Source: JAEZPW01 sp035629075
Lineage (GTDB): Bacteria > Acidobacteriota > Terriglobia > Terriglobales > Acidobacteriaceae
Length of the DNA: 64,000 nucleotides
Direction of reading: 5' to 3'
Assembly (NCBI GenBank): GCA_035629075.1
Contig: DASPIK010000086.1
Span: 66,940 to 130,939, forward strand
In this document: one piece after another, positions 17,077 to 26,525 of the stretch
Position numbering within the stretch: position 1 is the first letter of the stretch
Layout of the letters: the number at the start of each line of letters is the position of its first letter
Translations under genes and position numbers: made by a program
The notes under the pieces: generated by a model
Seen by the model: only the letters and a program-made list of their open reading frames with translations
The model's database searches: none
Told to the model about the DNA's origin: nothing

Positions 17077-17310
17077 ATCGGACTTCTGGTGGCTGGTTCT
17101 GAACCATTATTCTGGTCCGAGCACATCGGATAGGGCGAGCTAGAGTTCTCGCATTGAACAGGTGGGTAGCAGTTTGAGACCTCGATACTCAACCTGATGG
17201 ATTGGCCTCACTGCTCATTTTGGGATAAGCTGAACAGCTTTCGCTTCCGGCTCCTCTGACCTGCCGGTTGCACGGGATTTCGAACAAACATTTCAATCAG
17301 GAGCGAACTC

Positions 17311-18501
17311 ATGAAGCTTCTTGTGATCGGAGCGGGCATGATGGGTTCGGCGGCCGCCTACGATATGGCGCGCTCACCCGACGTTGACTCTGTCACCCTG
17401 GCGGACACCGATGCAAAGCGCGCGAAGGAAGCCGCTGCTCGGGTCAACAAGCTGACAAAGTCGAAAAAGGTCCGTCCCGTGCAGGTGGACGCGAGCAAAG
17501 AATCGGCGGTTCGCAAGCTCATGCGCGGTCATGTGGCCGCTTTATCAGCCGTTCCCTATTTCTTCAATCTCGGGCTTTGCAAGGCGGCGATTGAGGCCGG
17601 CTGTCATTTCGCAGATCTCGGTGGGAACAACACGGTCGTTCGCCAGGAACTGAAGCTGGAGAAAGCTGCGCGAAAGAAAAATGTCTCCATAGCCCCCGAC
17701 TGTGGACTCTCGCCTGGCATGGCCTCCATTCTGGGAGGCGAACTGGTGAAGCGCCTCGGCGGCAAGGCCGATGCCATTGAAGTCTATGTCGGTGGATTGC
17801 CGATTGAGCCCAAACGACCGTTCAACTACCAACTCGTTTTCAGCGTCGAAGGGCTGATTAACGAGTACGTCGAGCCTGCCCGCATTCTCCGCAAAGGAAA
17901 GCTGGTGACCATCGAACCGCTCTCCGAGCCAGAGGTCTTCATCATGAACGGATTCCCGCCCCTGGACGCTTTTCACACGTCGGGTGGGACCTCCACCATG
18001 CCCGAGACCTTCCAGGGGAAGGTAGGCGAGTGCTTCGAAAAGACACTGCGGTATCAAGGCCATTTCGCGATAATCCGCGCGCTCTATGATCTGGGCCTGT
18101 TCTCGAGCCAGCCCATGAAAGTCGGCAAGCAACAGATCATCCCGCGCCAGTTGATGACCAAGATCTTCGAGGAGAAGTTCGCCGGTGACGAACCAGATGT
18201 GACGATTCTTCGAGTCGAGGGTCATTTGAAAGACAAAACAGCGAGTTTCACCGTTGTCGATCGCTATGATCCGAAGACAAAGATGACCTCCATGATGCGC
18301 ACTACTGCGTGGCCGGCGGCGATTGTTGTGCAGATGATGGCCAGTGGCCTCATCGAAAGACGCGGAGCCATCCTGCAAGAACTGAATGTACCTGCGGACC
18401 TGTTCATCCAGGAAATGGCGAAGCGAGGCATCAACATCGAATACAGTGAAGTACCAGATTCAGAAGCGGCTGAGAGCAGGGTGTTGAGAGCGGAGGCGTA
18501 A
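17311..18501 (+). CDS. Saccharopine dehydrogenase-family oxidoreductase, probably lysine 6-dehydrogenase-like
   Basis: The 396-residue protein starts with a Rossmann nucleotide-binding motif (VIGAGMMGSAAAYDM) and continues with ADTDAKRAKEA, the acidic residue that selects NAD-type cofactors. The central DLGGNN segment and PDCGLSPGMASILGGEL are hallmarks of the saccharopine/lysine dehydrogenase superfamily. Lysine 6-dehydrogenases, which oxidise lysine to the 6-semialdehyde, are the closest by pattern, but saccharopine reductase or carboxynorspermidine synthase-like roles are possible. AGGAG lies before the ATG. The stop directly abuts the GTG of the DoxX gene, so the two form an operon. Confidence 0.85.
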   Translation: MKLLVIGAGMMGSAAAYDMARSPDVDSVTLADTDAKRAKEAAARVNKLTKSKKVRPVQVDASKESAVRKLMRGHVAALSAVPYFFNLGLCKAAIEAGCHFADLGGNNTVVRQELKLEKAARKKNVSIAPDCGLSPGMASILGGELVKRLGGKADAIEVYVGGLPIEPKRPFNYQLVFSVEGLINEYVEPARILRKGKLVTIEPLSEPEVFIMNGFPPLDAFHTSGGTSTMPETFQGKVGECFEKTLRYQGHFAIIRALYDLGLFSSQPMKVGKQQIIPRQLMTKIFEEKFAGDEPDVTILRVEGHLKDKTASFTVVDRYDPKTKMTSMMRTTAWPAAIVVQMMASGLIERRGAILQELNVPADLFIQEMAKRGINIEYSEVPDSEAAESRVLRAEA

Positions 18502-18912
18502 GTGCGTTTTCTCGATCGTTTGCAGCCCTTGGGGCTTTTAGTGCTTCGCGTAGTGCTCGGTGTCATTCTCATTGCGCACGGAAAAGGGAAGGTGTTCGGC
18601 GGACTCGGAAGGCACATGGAGTTCGTCGGAAGCCTTGGGATGCCTTCCTGGCTCGGCATCCTGTCGGCTGGGACCGAATTCTTCGGCGGCATTCTTCTGG
18701 TTGTTGGGCTTCTAACCCGTTTCGCCAGCGTAGCGGCACTCATTCAAATGCTCGTCATCATCTTCAAGGTGCACCTTAAAGGTGGCCTGATGGGCAGTGA
18801 AGGTTATGAGTTCCCGCTCAGTCTCGCTTCGATGGCTTTCCTGCTGATCTGGTTCGGCGCCGGCCCCATCTCGCTGGACTGGCTGTTCGGCGGACATAGA
18901 GGAAAGCGCTGA
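18502..18912 (+). CDS. DoxX-family membrane protein
   Basis: The 136-residue product has four transmembrane helices and the DoxX signs: VLRVVLGVILIAHGKGKVFGG at the N-terminus, then a SAGTEFFGGILLVVGLLTR helix. DoxX proteins sit in the inner membrane, and some are subunits of quinone oxidases or thiosulfate oxidoreductases; most are unassigned. It starts with GTG immediately after the TAA of the dehydrogenase gene, so translation is coupled. A terminator follows 30 bases downstream. Confidence 0.9.
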   Translation: MRFLDRLQPLGLLVLRVVLGVILIAHGKGKVFGGLGRHMEFVGSLGMPSWLGILSAGTEFFGGILLVVGLLTRFASVAALIQMLVIIFKVHLKGGLMGSEGYEFPLSLASMAFLLIWFGAGPISLDWLFGGHRGKR

Positions 18913-18941
18913 AGCCGTTTTGACATACGACTGAACAACGA

Positions 18942-18969
18942 AAACGGCAGCGCCGATCCGCTGCCGTTT
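18942..18969. terminator. Bidirectional terminator between doxX-like and fused E1 genes
   Basis: AAACGGCAGCG pairs with CGCTGCCGTTT around a CCGATC loop, with A-rich and T-rich flanks on both sides. It sits between convergent genes. Confidence 0.9.
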
Positions 18970-18997
18970 CTCTTTATCCAGTTCACACGCATTCGCT

Positions 18998-21208
18998 TCA
19001 GTAATCTCCCAGCTCGACTATGGCTCGATAGACATCCTTCGCCTGAGGAAGAATTTCGTCTTCGAGTATCGGCTGATAAGCAACGAAGGTGTCCTGCGCC
19101 GCTACCCGCTTCACTGGAGCATCGAGATCGTCGAACAACTCGTCCGCTATCCGCGCGGCTAACTCGGCACCGTAGCCCCAGCTCAGCATGTCTTCATGCG
19201 CAACAATGACGCGGTTGGTCTTTCGGACTGACTCGGCAATAGCTTCGAAATCATATGGATTGAGCGTTCGAAGGTCTACGACTTCAACAGAGACACCATT
19301 CTCGCGCCCAGCTCGTTGCGCTGCCTGCAACGCTCTCGGCACAACAGCGCCGTAGGTCACGATCGTCATGTCAGTTCCCGGCTGAACAACTCGAGCCTTC
19401 CCAAATGGGATCATGTAATCCGGTCCCGGGTAGGGTGCGCGCCCGAACGTCTCGCGATAGAGCCTCTTGTGTTCCAGGAACATCACAGGGTCATCGCAAC
19501 GTATGGCAGTACGCAGCAATCCATTCGCATCCAGCGCGTTCGATGGAAAGACGACCCGCATGCCCGGTGTATGCGTGAAAAGACTCTCACCAGACTGCGA
19601 GTGATAGATCGACCCGCCCGTCAGGTAACCGCCGATCGCGACTCGAACCACCGCTGGACAAGAGAAGTTGTTGTTTGACCTCCACCGGATTAGCGGCAGT
19701 TCGTTCCTAAGCTGCTGCATCGCTGGCCAGATGTAATCGAAAAACTGTATTTCTACTACAGGCTTCAGCCCGCGTGTGGCCATGCCGACAGCTCGCCCCA
19801 CGATGTTTGCTTCTGCCAAAGGCGAGTTGAACACACGATCGGGACCAAATTCACACTGTAGACCGGCGGTCAGCTTGAACACTCCGCCCTTGCCCTTCAC
19901 AAGTTGCTGGTTGAGGTACTGTTGCCGGCTGCAATCCGCAACATCCTCGCCGAACATGACGATGCGCTGGTCGCGCCTCATCTCGTCCCTCAGACAGGCG
20001 TTGATGAGGTCAGCCATTGTTTTCTCGCCGGACGTTTGTGACGGTTTCTCCGATTCCGCTGCCGTCGTTACACTGGCTGATGCGAAATGCGGCTGCGTCT
20101 CGAACAGCTTCGACGTCGGATCGAGATCCGGAGAATAGACGTACAACGTCTCGGATCCCGGCTTAGGCAGTGCAGCTTCGAGGGCGCGGTTCGCCGCTTC
20201 CTGCACTTCGTTCTCAACTTCTTTCTCGAGTTGGTCTATACCCTTCTCATCCAGGATACCTTCACGAAGAAGGAACACTTGAAACCTGGTGATCGGGTCG
20301 CGCTGCGCGTCGCGCTCGCGTTCCTCTTGCGGACGGTAAAGCCGCTCGTCATCCGAGAGTGAGTGCGAGTAGGGCCGGATCACATGGCCGTGAACGAAAG
20401 CCGGACCATTGCCGGCGCGAATGTAGTCAACTGCGCGCTTTACGGCTGCGTAGCTGGCGATCGGGTCGGTGCCATCGACTTCCTCGAAGTGAAAATTGGG
20501 AAATCCGGTGACCAGCTTGGAGATGTTCCCGCCCGCCGTGCCAATTTCGACCGGCACCGAAATCGCGTACTCATTGTCTTCCACGAGGTACAACACGGGC
20601 AGCTTATTGTTTGACGCCGTGTTCAGGGACTCCCAGAATTCACCTTCGCTCGTTGTTCCATCGCCGCAGGATACATAGACAACCTCATCGCCATGGAAGC
20701 TGACGTCCTTGAACTGGCGGTAGTCGCCCTCGCGCTTTTCCGCTGCTTCCGGGTGCTCGACGAAGTACCGCCCGGCCTCTGCGCACCCAACCGCCTGCAG
20801 AAACTGTGTTCCGGTTGGCGACGACTGCGTGACAATGTTGAGTGCCTTGTGCCCCCAATGGGAAGGCATCTGGCGTCCGCCGGAATTTGGATCGTCCGCT
20901 GCGCCGACTGCCTCTAACAGTTGCTCGTAGGGCGTCATGCCCAGTGTCAGGCATAACGCACGGTCACGGTAGTAGGGGTAGAACCAGTCGTAACCGCCTT
21001 TCAGACACAGCCCCGCCGCCACGAGCAGCGCTTCATGACCTGCGCCCGAAATCTGGAAGAATATTTTCTGCTGTCTTTTGAGAAGGATCTCGCGATCGTC
21101 CAAGCGCCGGGACAGATACATGAGCCGATATATCTGGATCAACTGTTCTCGCGTTAGTCCTTCGTGTTTGCCCTGGGCGGTAATCTTCGGTTCGGTAGTG
21201 GTGGCCAT
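18998..21208 (-). CDS. Branched-chain 2-oxoacid dehydrogenase E1, fused alpha and beta subunits
   Basis: E1 uses thiamine diphosphate to decarboxylate branched-chain 2-oxo acids and pass the acyl group to the lipoyl E2. The 736-residue protein joins both subunits. Residues about 20-340 are E1-alpha, with FYPYYRDRALCL and the ThDP-binding motif GDGTTSEGEFWE. A linker follows at about 350-395. E1-beta begins at MADLINACLRDEMRRD, with MFGEDVAD, FNSPLAEANIVG and DLRTLNPYDFE. The order is as in other fused E1 proteins of the 2-oxoisovalerate type. AGGAGAG precedes the ATG. No E2 or E3 gene is in the window, so those subunits are encoded elsewhere. The products feed branched-chain fatty acids, which are common in acidobacteria. 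Confidence 0.92.
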   Translation of the reverse strand: MATTTEPKITAQGKHEGLTREQLIQIYRLMYLSRRLDDREILLKRQQKIFFQISGAGHEALLVAAGLCLKGGYDWFYPYYRDRALCLTLGMTPYEQLLEAVGAADDPNSGGRQMPSHWGHKALNIVTQSSPTGTQFLQAVGCAEAGRYFVEHPEAAEKREGDYRQFKDVSFHGDEVVYVSCGDGTTSEGEFWESLNTASNNKLPVLYLVEDNEYAISVPVEIGTAGGNISKLVTGFPNFHFEEVDGTDPIASYAAVKRAVDYIRAGNGPAFVHGHVIRPYSHSLSDDERLYRPQEERERDAQRDPITRFQVFLLREGILDEKGIDQLEKEVENEVQEAANRALEAALPKPGSETLYVYSPDLDPTSKLFETQPHFASASVTTAAESEKPSQTSGEKTMADLINACLRDEMRRDQRIVMFGEDVADCSRQQYLNQQLVKGKGGVFKLTAGLQCEFGPDRVFNSPLAEANIVGRAVGMATRGLKPVVEIQFFDYIWPAMQQLRNELPLIRWRSNNNFSCPAVVRVAIGGYLTGGSIYHSQSGESLFTHTPGMRVVFPSNALDANGLLRTAIRCDDPVMFLEHKRLYRETFGRAPYPGPDYMIPFGKARVVQPGTDMTIVTYGAVVPRALQAAQRAGRENGVSVEVVDLRTLNPYDFEAIAESVRKTNRVIVAHEDMLSWGYGAELAARIADELFDDLDAPVKRVAAQDTFVAYQPILEDEILPQAKDVYRAIVELGDY

Positions 21209-21500
21209 CCACTCTCCTTGATTTTAGCTTCCGAGAGATCTCGTAACTGGCGCGTTTGGCTTATGTCGTCGCCAATGCGGATTTCATTTCTGCTGTAATG
21301 CTTTCGGGTCCCATGTCGGTTGGACTCTGGGCCACTGGATCGAAGATCCGACTTAGTGTGCTCCAGCATCCGTTCAGCCGCAGTCGTATATGGACGCGAA
21401 GAGCGGATATACTGGGGCGTTGCCGGGCTTGGCGCACGGCTCAATGATTGGATGCGCGGTTACCCGCAACTAACGAAAGATGTAACGGAAACGCTTGACG

Positions 21501-22253
21501 ATGCTCAAAATGAATCGGCCAATCCCGACAGACCGAATCAAGCTGCTGATATTTGACCTGGATGGGACCCTGGTTGACTCGCGACAGGATCTCGCCAATT
21601 CGGTAAACGCGATGCTGCGTTGGCTTGGTCGGCCTGAACTGCCTTGTGACGTGATCGCGACCTATATCGGAGACGGCGCACCTATGCTCGTCCGCCGGGC
21701 TCTAGGCGACCCTGAAGACGATGCTCTGGTAATGGAAGCGCTTGAGTATTTCATGACGTGGTATCGCGAGCACAAGCTTGACAACACTTACGTGTACTCC
21801 GGGACAGTCGAGACGTTGCGGGCGCTTCGGGCCGCGCGCAATGGCACGCTGACAATGGCCGTGCTTAGCAATAAGCCCGTTAACCCTTCGCGCGCTATTG
21901 TTGAAGCGCTCGGCCTGGGCGAGTTCTTCTTCCAGACATATGGTGGCAATAGCTTCCCGAGCAGGAAGCCAGACCCGACAGGAGCTTTCAAGCTGCTGGA
22001 AGAGGCTGGGGGCGTCAGGCCCGACGAAACCATCATGATCGGTGATTCCCACAATGATGTCCTCACCGCCAAGAACGCTGGTATGTGGTCAATCGGGCTG
22101 ACATACGGGCTCGCCCCGCAGACGCTGGAGATTTATCCGCCTGACATTCTCATCGACAGACCCGATGAACTGGCCGCAGTCTTCGGCTTTAATGTCACTG
22201 CCCATGCGGACGCATCCGCCGAAGTCCCGCGGGGCGAGGGTTTTACTGGCTAG
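21501..22253 (+). CDS. gph: Phosphoglycolate phosphatase-like HAD hydrolase
   Basis: The 250-residue product has HAD motif I FDLDGTLVDSRQDL, motif II VLSNKP, and motif IV MIGDSHNDVLTAKNAGM, with a helical cap at about residues 25-95. The pattern LVDSRQDLANSVNAML fits phosphoglycolate phosphatase, which salvages 2-phosphoglycolate from DNA repair or photorespiration. Other small phosphatases of this subgroup cannot be excluded. The start could be TTG 21495, ATG 21501 or ATG 21510; GGAAAC lies about 10 bases before 21501. The upstream 290 bases to the divergent E1 gene hold no other gene that I can support. Confidence 0.83.
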   Translation: MLKMNRPIPTDRIKLLIFDLDGTLVDSRQDLANSVNAMLRWLGRPELPCDVIATYIGDGAPMLVRRALGDPEDDALVMEALEYFMTWYREHKLDNTYVYSGTVETLRALRAARNGTLTMAVLSNKPVNPSRAIVEALGLGEFFFQTYGGNSFPSRKPDPTGAFKLLEEAGGVRPDETIMIGDSHNDVLTAKNAGMWSIGLTYGLAPQTLEIYPPDILIDRPDELAAVFGFNVTAHADASAEVPRGEGFTG

Positions 22254-22368
22254 AACTGTTCGAAACCGGGCCATGTGGTGAAGTAGTCGTTTGCTCGCTC
22301 GTTAAACCGCGAACGATGTGGCAGTTCAACCAGGCATTCAAGCCCGAGTTCATCAGGGAGCGTGTGAT

Positions 22369-22638
22369 ATGGCCATTCTTGCTGGAACCATAGCGGTATG
22401 GGTCGTGCTCGCTGCCTCTGTTATCTTTCTGTTCCTGAGGCTGCGCAACGTCCCATCAGCTCGTAATTATCTGTGGACCAAGGTCTTTGCCGCTTTGCTC
22501 ATGGCGTTAGCATTTGGGTTACGCCTCTCACCTCCTTACGTTAATGTCGCGAACTGGCTCGTAGGGATAGGTCTCGCAATTTGGGTTTTGGCCACAATTC
22601 TGTTCCGGCCACGCCGCCATGAACGACCGTTGCGATGA
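22369..22638 (+). CDS. Small three-helix membrane protein, function unknown
   Basis: The 89-residue protein has three hydrophobic segments (about residues 4-22, 34-48 and 56-75) and a basic tail RPRRHERPLR. AGGGAG lies 8 bases before the ATG at 22369, which favours this start over an in-frame one at 22318. No family is recognised. It lies between gph and uvrB on the same strand but is separated from uvrB by 112 bases, so it is probably not part of the repair unit. Confidence 0.65.
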   Translation: MAILAGTIAVWVVLAASVIFLFLRLRNVPSARNYLWTKVFAALLMALAFGLRLSPPYVNVANWLVGIGLAIWVLATILFRPRRHERPLR

Positions 22639-22750
22639 CCTATAATAGAGAGATGCCCACCCGCTCCGATTCTGTTTAGTGCCGCATCGGACGCGGCGCA
22701 CACCGATCTCCGGCGTGGGGGCTCCACCAGTTCGCGAATAGTCGAGGACG

Positions 22751-24742
22751 ATGGATTTCAAGCTCACCAGCGAATATAAGCCCCGCGGCGACCAGGGTGC
22801 CGCGATCGAGTCTCTCGCTCGCGGTGTATATGACGGTGAAAAGCATCAGGTTCTGCTGGGAGTCACGGGTTCGGGCAAGACCTTCACGATGGCCAAGATC
22901 ATCGAGCAGGTGAACCGTCCGGCACTCATACTGGCCCACAACAAGACACTGGCAGCGCAGCTCTACCACGAGTTCAAGAGCTTCTTCCCGCACAATGCAG
23001 TCGAGTATTTCGTATCGTATTACGACTACTATCAGCCTGAAGCCTACATTCCGTCCGGCGACGTCTATATCGAGAAAGAAGCAACCATAAACGATGAACT
23101 CGACAAGCTGCGTCTTTCCGCGACGAAGTCATTGTTCGAGCGTCGGGACTGCATCATCGTCGCATCAGTAAGCTGCATATACGGCCTAGGTTCACCGGAA
23201 GCCTACTACGGCATGTTGCTCTTCCTCGAAAGAGGCCAGAAGATCAAGCGGGAAGACATCACTCGCAAGCTGGTCGAGATTCTGTATGAACGCACGAACG
23301 ACGACTTTCGGCGCGGCACGTTCCGGGTGCGCGGTGATGTCATCGAGGTCTTCCCCACTTACGACGACAGCGCCTATCGTATCGAACTCTTCGGGGACGA
23401 AGTCGAATCTCTTTCCCAGATCGACCCGCTGTTCGGAACCGTAAAGCAGAAGTACGTGCGGCTGCCCATCTACCCGAAGTCGCACTACGTGATGAAGCCC
23501 GAGCAGAAGAGCAGCGCGGTTGAATCGATCCTGAAGGAGTTGGCGTGGTGGGAAGTTGAACTCGAAAAGCAGGGGCGGTTGGTCGAATCGCAACGCGTTC
23601 ACCAGCGCACGCGCTTCGATCTCGAGATGATCAAAGAGATGGGCTACTGCCACGGTATCGAGAACTACTCGCGCCACTTTACCGGGCGACTGCCGGGCGA
23701 ACCGCCTCCGACATTGCTCGACTACGTTCCACGTGACTACCTGCTGTTCATCGACGAGTCGCATCAGACGGTTCCGCAAATTCACGGCATGTGGCACGGC
23801 GACCGTTCGCGAAAATCAACTCTGATTGAGTACGGTTTCCGTTTGCCGTCGGCACTCGACAATCGTCCCCTCACGTTTGAGGAATTCGAAAATCGCGTTA
23901 ACCAGGTGGTGTATGTTTCTGCTACTCCCGGACCTTACGAGCTGACTAAGGCAGCGGGTGTTGTTGTTGAGCAGATCATCCGGCCCACTGGCCTGCTCGA
24001 TCCTCAGGTCGAGGTTCGCCCCGTCAAAGGTCAGATTGACGATCTGCTGCACGAGATCCGAGCGCGTGTGGCTAAAGGGGAGCGCGTGCTGGTCACGACT
24101 CTCACAAAGCGTATGGCCGAAGATCTTGCCGAGTACTACAGCGAAGTTGGCGTCCGTTGCCGATACATGCACTCGGAAATCGAAACACTCGAGCGAATCA
24201 AGATTTTGCGCGACCTTCGAAAGGGCGAATTCGACGTGCTGATCGGCATCAATCTCTTGCGCGAAGGCCTGGACCTGCCCGAGGTGTCACTCGTTGCGAT
24301 TCTCGACGCTGACAAGGAAGGGTTCCTGCGCTCGTCGGGTTCGCTGATCCAAACGATCGGCCGATGCGCGAGGCATGTCGAGGGCCGCGCGATCCTCTAT
24401 GCGGATCGCATGACAGACTCGATGAACAACGCCATCAACGAGACAGATCGCCGCCGCGCAATCCAGCAAGCTTACAACGAAGAGCACGACATAACACCTC
24501 AATCGATTACCCGCCGGGCCGACATGTCGCTCGCCGCGATCGTGGGTGCCGATTACGTCGAATTTGCGCCCGAACAGGCCGACGGCATACCCGAGTTCAA
24601 GTCCCAGGACGAACTCGATACTTACATTGCCCGGCTCGAAAACGATATGCGCGAAGCGGCCAAGAAGTTTGAGTTCGAGAAAGCCGCGAAGCTGCGCGAC
24701 ACGATCCGGGAACTGCGAACGAAGGAGTTCATGTTCGCCTAG
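22751..24742 (+). CDS. uvrB: UvrABC excinuclease subunit B
   Basis: UvrB is the helicase-like damage-verification subunit of nucleotide excision repair. The 663-residue length is normal. Walker A is GVTGSGKTFTM near residue 40; NKTLAAQLYHEFKSFFP and the beta-hairpin region YYDYYQPEAYIP that threads between DNA strands follow. Helicase motifs include FIDESHQT, VLVTTLTKRMAEDLAEY and GINLLREGLDLPE. The C-terminal UVR domain, MREAAKKFEFEKAAKLRD, binds UvrC. It is a single-gene unit with its own downstream terminator. The window also has uvsE, so UV lesions can be entered by two routes. Confidence 0.97.
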   Translation: MDFKLTSEYKPRGDQGAAIESLARGVYDGEKHQVLLGVTGSGKTFTMAKIIEQVNRPALILAHNKTLAAQLYHEFKSFFPHNAVEYFVSYYDYYQPEAYIPSGDVYIEKEATINDELDKLRLSATKSLFERRDCIIVASVSCIYGLGSPEAYYGMLLFLERGQKIKREDITRKLVEILYERTNDDFRRGTFRVRGDVIEVFPTYDDSAYRIELFGDEVESLSQIDPLFGTVKQKYVRLPIYPKSHYVMKPEQKSSAVESILKELAWWEVELEKQGRLVESQRVHQRTRFDLEMIKEMGYCHGIENYSRHFTGRLPGEPPPTLLDYVPRDYLLFIDESHQTVPQIHGMWHGDRSRKSTLIEYGFRLPSALDNRPLTFEEFENRVNQVVYVSATPGPYELTKAAGVVVEQIIRPTGLLDPQVEVRPVKGQIDDLLHEIRARVAKGERVLVTTLTKRMAEDLAEYYSEVGVRCRYMHSEIETLERIKILRDLRKGEFDVLIGINLLREGLDLPEVSLVAILDADKEGFLRSSGSLIQTIGRCARHVEGRAILYADRMTDSMNNAINETDRRRAIQQAYNEEHDITPQSITRRADMSLAAIVGADYVEFAPEQADGIPEFKSQDELDTYIARLENDMREAAKKFEFEKAAKLRDTIRELRTKEFMFA

Positions 24743-24864
24743 CAATTCAGGCGAGTCAAATGACAGTGCTGGTGCACCACCTTTTGGTGCCAGATAGGTC
24801 CAGGAAATCTATCGGACGAACTCCGCGTAAGAGGTTCGACTTGGGGGTAAGTGTCGCAGATGAA

Positions 24865-24891
24865 AAAGGGCGGGCTCTCGGCCCGCCCTTT
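24865..24891. terminator. Bidirectional terminator between uvrB and the chemosensory operon
   Basis: AAAGGGCGGGC pairs with GCCCGCCCTTT around TCTCG. It stands between the uvrB end and the last gene of the minus-strand operon and probably serves both. Confidence 0.9.
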
Positions 24892-24909
24892 ATCGCGCAT
24901 CATCTCGAC

Positions 24910-25755
24910 TCACTCCGCTTCGCGCAACGTCTTCACATGTTCTTCTAGTGCGCGCGAATACTCGCGCTCTGCCTGAAGCTCCGATTGCAACTTCTTCACC
25001 AAGCCTTCCAGTCTCATGATCTCGATTTTCCACTTCTGAACGTCGAGCGTTGATGGAGTGCTGGTCGGAGCAACCGTCCTCACCGGCATGAGCTGTCGCG
25101 CACCGGGTGGGGGAGCCTGCACGCTCGGATCTGGAACACCGATTGATGACGAGGTCCTCGCATTCGTGTCATTCACTCCGGCCCCCGTGCGCAAACCCGG
25201 CGTGCTCGCCGGCAGAGGCGGAATCGGGTTAGTGATAGGCGGCGTGGCGCCGAGCGGCCCTGCGGATCGCCCTGCCGTGCGCGCCTGGAACGGCATTCCG
25301 GTAGCGGGCGCAGCAAATATGCTGCTCAGCGCAGCAGATGCTGCTGTCGCTGCAACCGGTGGCGCCTGTTTTGCTGCCGCCCTCGGGTTTAGCAATCGCC
25401 TTACCCTGCCAATCAGGTCTTGCGGCTGAAACGGCTTACGGATCAGTTCGTCCGCTTTTACAGCGAACGCCTTCTCCGCAACTGCACGGTTCACCACGCC
25501 CGACATCAACACCACCGGCGTCCTGTTCAGACGCGGATGCTGCTTGATGAACTGGCAGACTTCATAGCCGTCCTTTTCAGGCATGATGAGGTCGCTGATG
25601 ACTACGTCGGGTGCAACCTGTTCCATTTGGCTGAGCGCTGTCATAGCGTTGTGACACGCGACAACGTTGATGTTCTCGCGGCGGAACGCGATTTTGATCA
25701 CCTCGCGCATGGTGGCGCTGTCGTCTATGAAATAGACCGTCGGTGTCTGGCTCAT
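24910..25755 (-). CDS. Response regulator with long linker and C-terminal coiled coil
   Basis: The 281-residue protein has an intact receiver at residues 5-120: the acidic pair in YFIDDS, the phospho-acceptor D55 in VVISDLIMP, and the Lys in ELIRKPF. Residues about 125-240 are a Pro/Ala/Thr-rich linker of low complexity. Residues about 245-281 form a short coiled coil (KIEIMRLEGLVKKLQSELQAEREYSRALEEHVKTL) instead of a DNA-binding output, so it likely works by oligomerising or docking on a partner. It is the last gene of the 12-gene chemosensory operon, and its ATG overlaps the stop of the PATAN gene by four bases. It is a candidate terminal output of the pathway. Confidence 0.85.
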   Translation of the reverse strand: MSQTPTVYFIDDSATMREVIKIAFRRENINVVACHNAMTALSQMEQVAPDVVISDLIMPEKDGYEVCQFIKQHPRLNRTPVVLMSGVVNRAVAEKAFAVKADELIRKPFQPQDLIGRVRRLLNPRAAAKQAPPVAATAASAALSSIFAAPATGMPFQARTAGRSAGPLGATPPITNPIPPLPASTPGLRTGAGVNDTNARTSSSIGVPDPSVQAPPPGARQLMPVRTVAPTSTPSTLDVQKWKIEIMRLEGLVKKLQSELQAEREYSRALEEHVKTLREAE

Positions 25756-26525
25756 TGGAATTCTCCCTCTGCCGTGCCGCGCTCCTCATCAAGTTCCCGC
25801 AAGGCATCCAGCATCAGTTCGGTTACCGATCGGAGAACCGTCCTGGTTGCCGCTGTGTACCCTGGCACGAACTTGTAAACGCCCTTCTCCAGCCCTTCAC
25901 AACTCTTAATGATATGCAGCACTGCGTCGTCGCCGATCAGATCGCCTGCTTCCGCGTGCGAGACTTCGCCGGCATCGAAGAAAATCACGCCATCCATGCT
26001 CACAGCGTTGATGTGCAGCGCTCCCGTCTGACGCGAATGCCCGAGCATTTGTATGATCCCCGGCAGGTCAAGATGCGAGAGGCTGCCTTCCAGCGCTGTC
26101 TGTTCCGTATCCAGCATCTGCGTGGGCTGAAAGCCTTCGTTCCGGCTCCGGAAAAACGTTCGAACCTGCGCCGCGATGGCTTCCGCCCCGATTCGGCGAT
26201 CGATGTAGTCGTCGCATCCCGCCCGGAAGGCCTCCATGAGCGCGTGCTCACCGCCTTCCCCCATTGCTACCATGGCGACGTTTGCGGTCTTTGCATCTGC
26301 ACGCAGGATCCTGGAGACATCGAAAGCGCCCATCTCGCGCAAGTTCGTCGAACATAAAATCGCGTCGGGCATATTCCACTCGAGCATGGTGAGTGCATAA
26401 GAGGGCTGCGCGCTGTGCAACACCTCGAACCCTTCGTGTTTCAGAGCATCAGCAAGGCGCCGCGCAAAGAATACGTTGCTGTCGATAATCAGAACTTTTC
26501 CGGGTTTCGTGATGGACGTGCTCAC
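25752..26525 (-). CDS. Degenerate receiver plus PATAN (DUF4388) domain protein
   Basis: The 257-residue protein starts at a GTG (26525) that overlaps the TGA of the CheW gene before it, with GGAGG in place; a longer reading would ignore that site. Residues 10-125 look like a receiver (VLIIDSNVFFARRLADAL), but the acceptor Asp after strand 3 is replaced by Ser59 in DAILCST. Residues about 140-215 are a DUF4388/PATAN domain: LEGSLSHLDLPGIIQMLGHSRQTGALHI and GVIFFDAGEVSHAEAGDLIGDDAV. In cyanobacteria, PATAN-CheY proteins bind the pilus motor PilB1 and set the direction of twitching. That, with the pil/chp gene order here, suggests a link from this pathway to a pilus motor. This is inference. Confidence 0.82.
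   Translation of the reverse strand: MSTSITKPGKVLIIDSNVFFARRLADALKHEGFEVLHSAQPSYALTMLEWNMPDAILCSTNLREMGAFDVSRILRADAKTANVAMVAMGEGGEHALMEAFRAGCDDYIDRRIGAEAIAAQVRTFFRSRNEGFQPTQMLDTEQTALEGSLSHLDLPGIIQMLGHSRQTGALHINAVSMDGVIFFDAGEVSHAEAGDLIGDDAVLHIIKSCEGLEKGVYKFVPGYTAATRTVLRSVTELMLDALRELDEERGTAEGEFQ

Noticed and set aside
23192..23797. 201-residue minus-strand frame within uvrB
   Set aside because: It is antisense to conserved uvrB sequence; long antisense frames are common in GC-rich genes.
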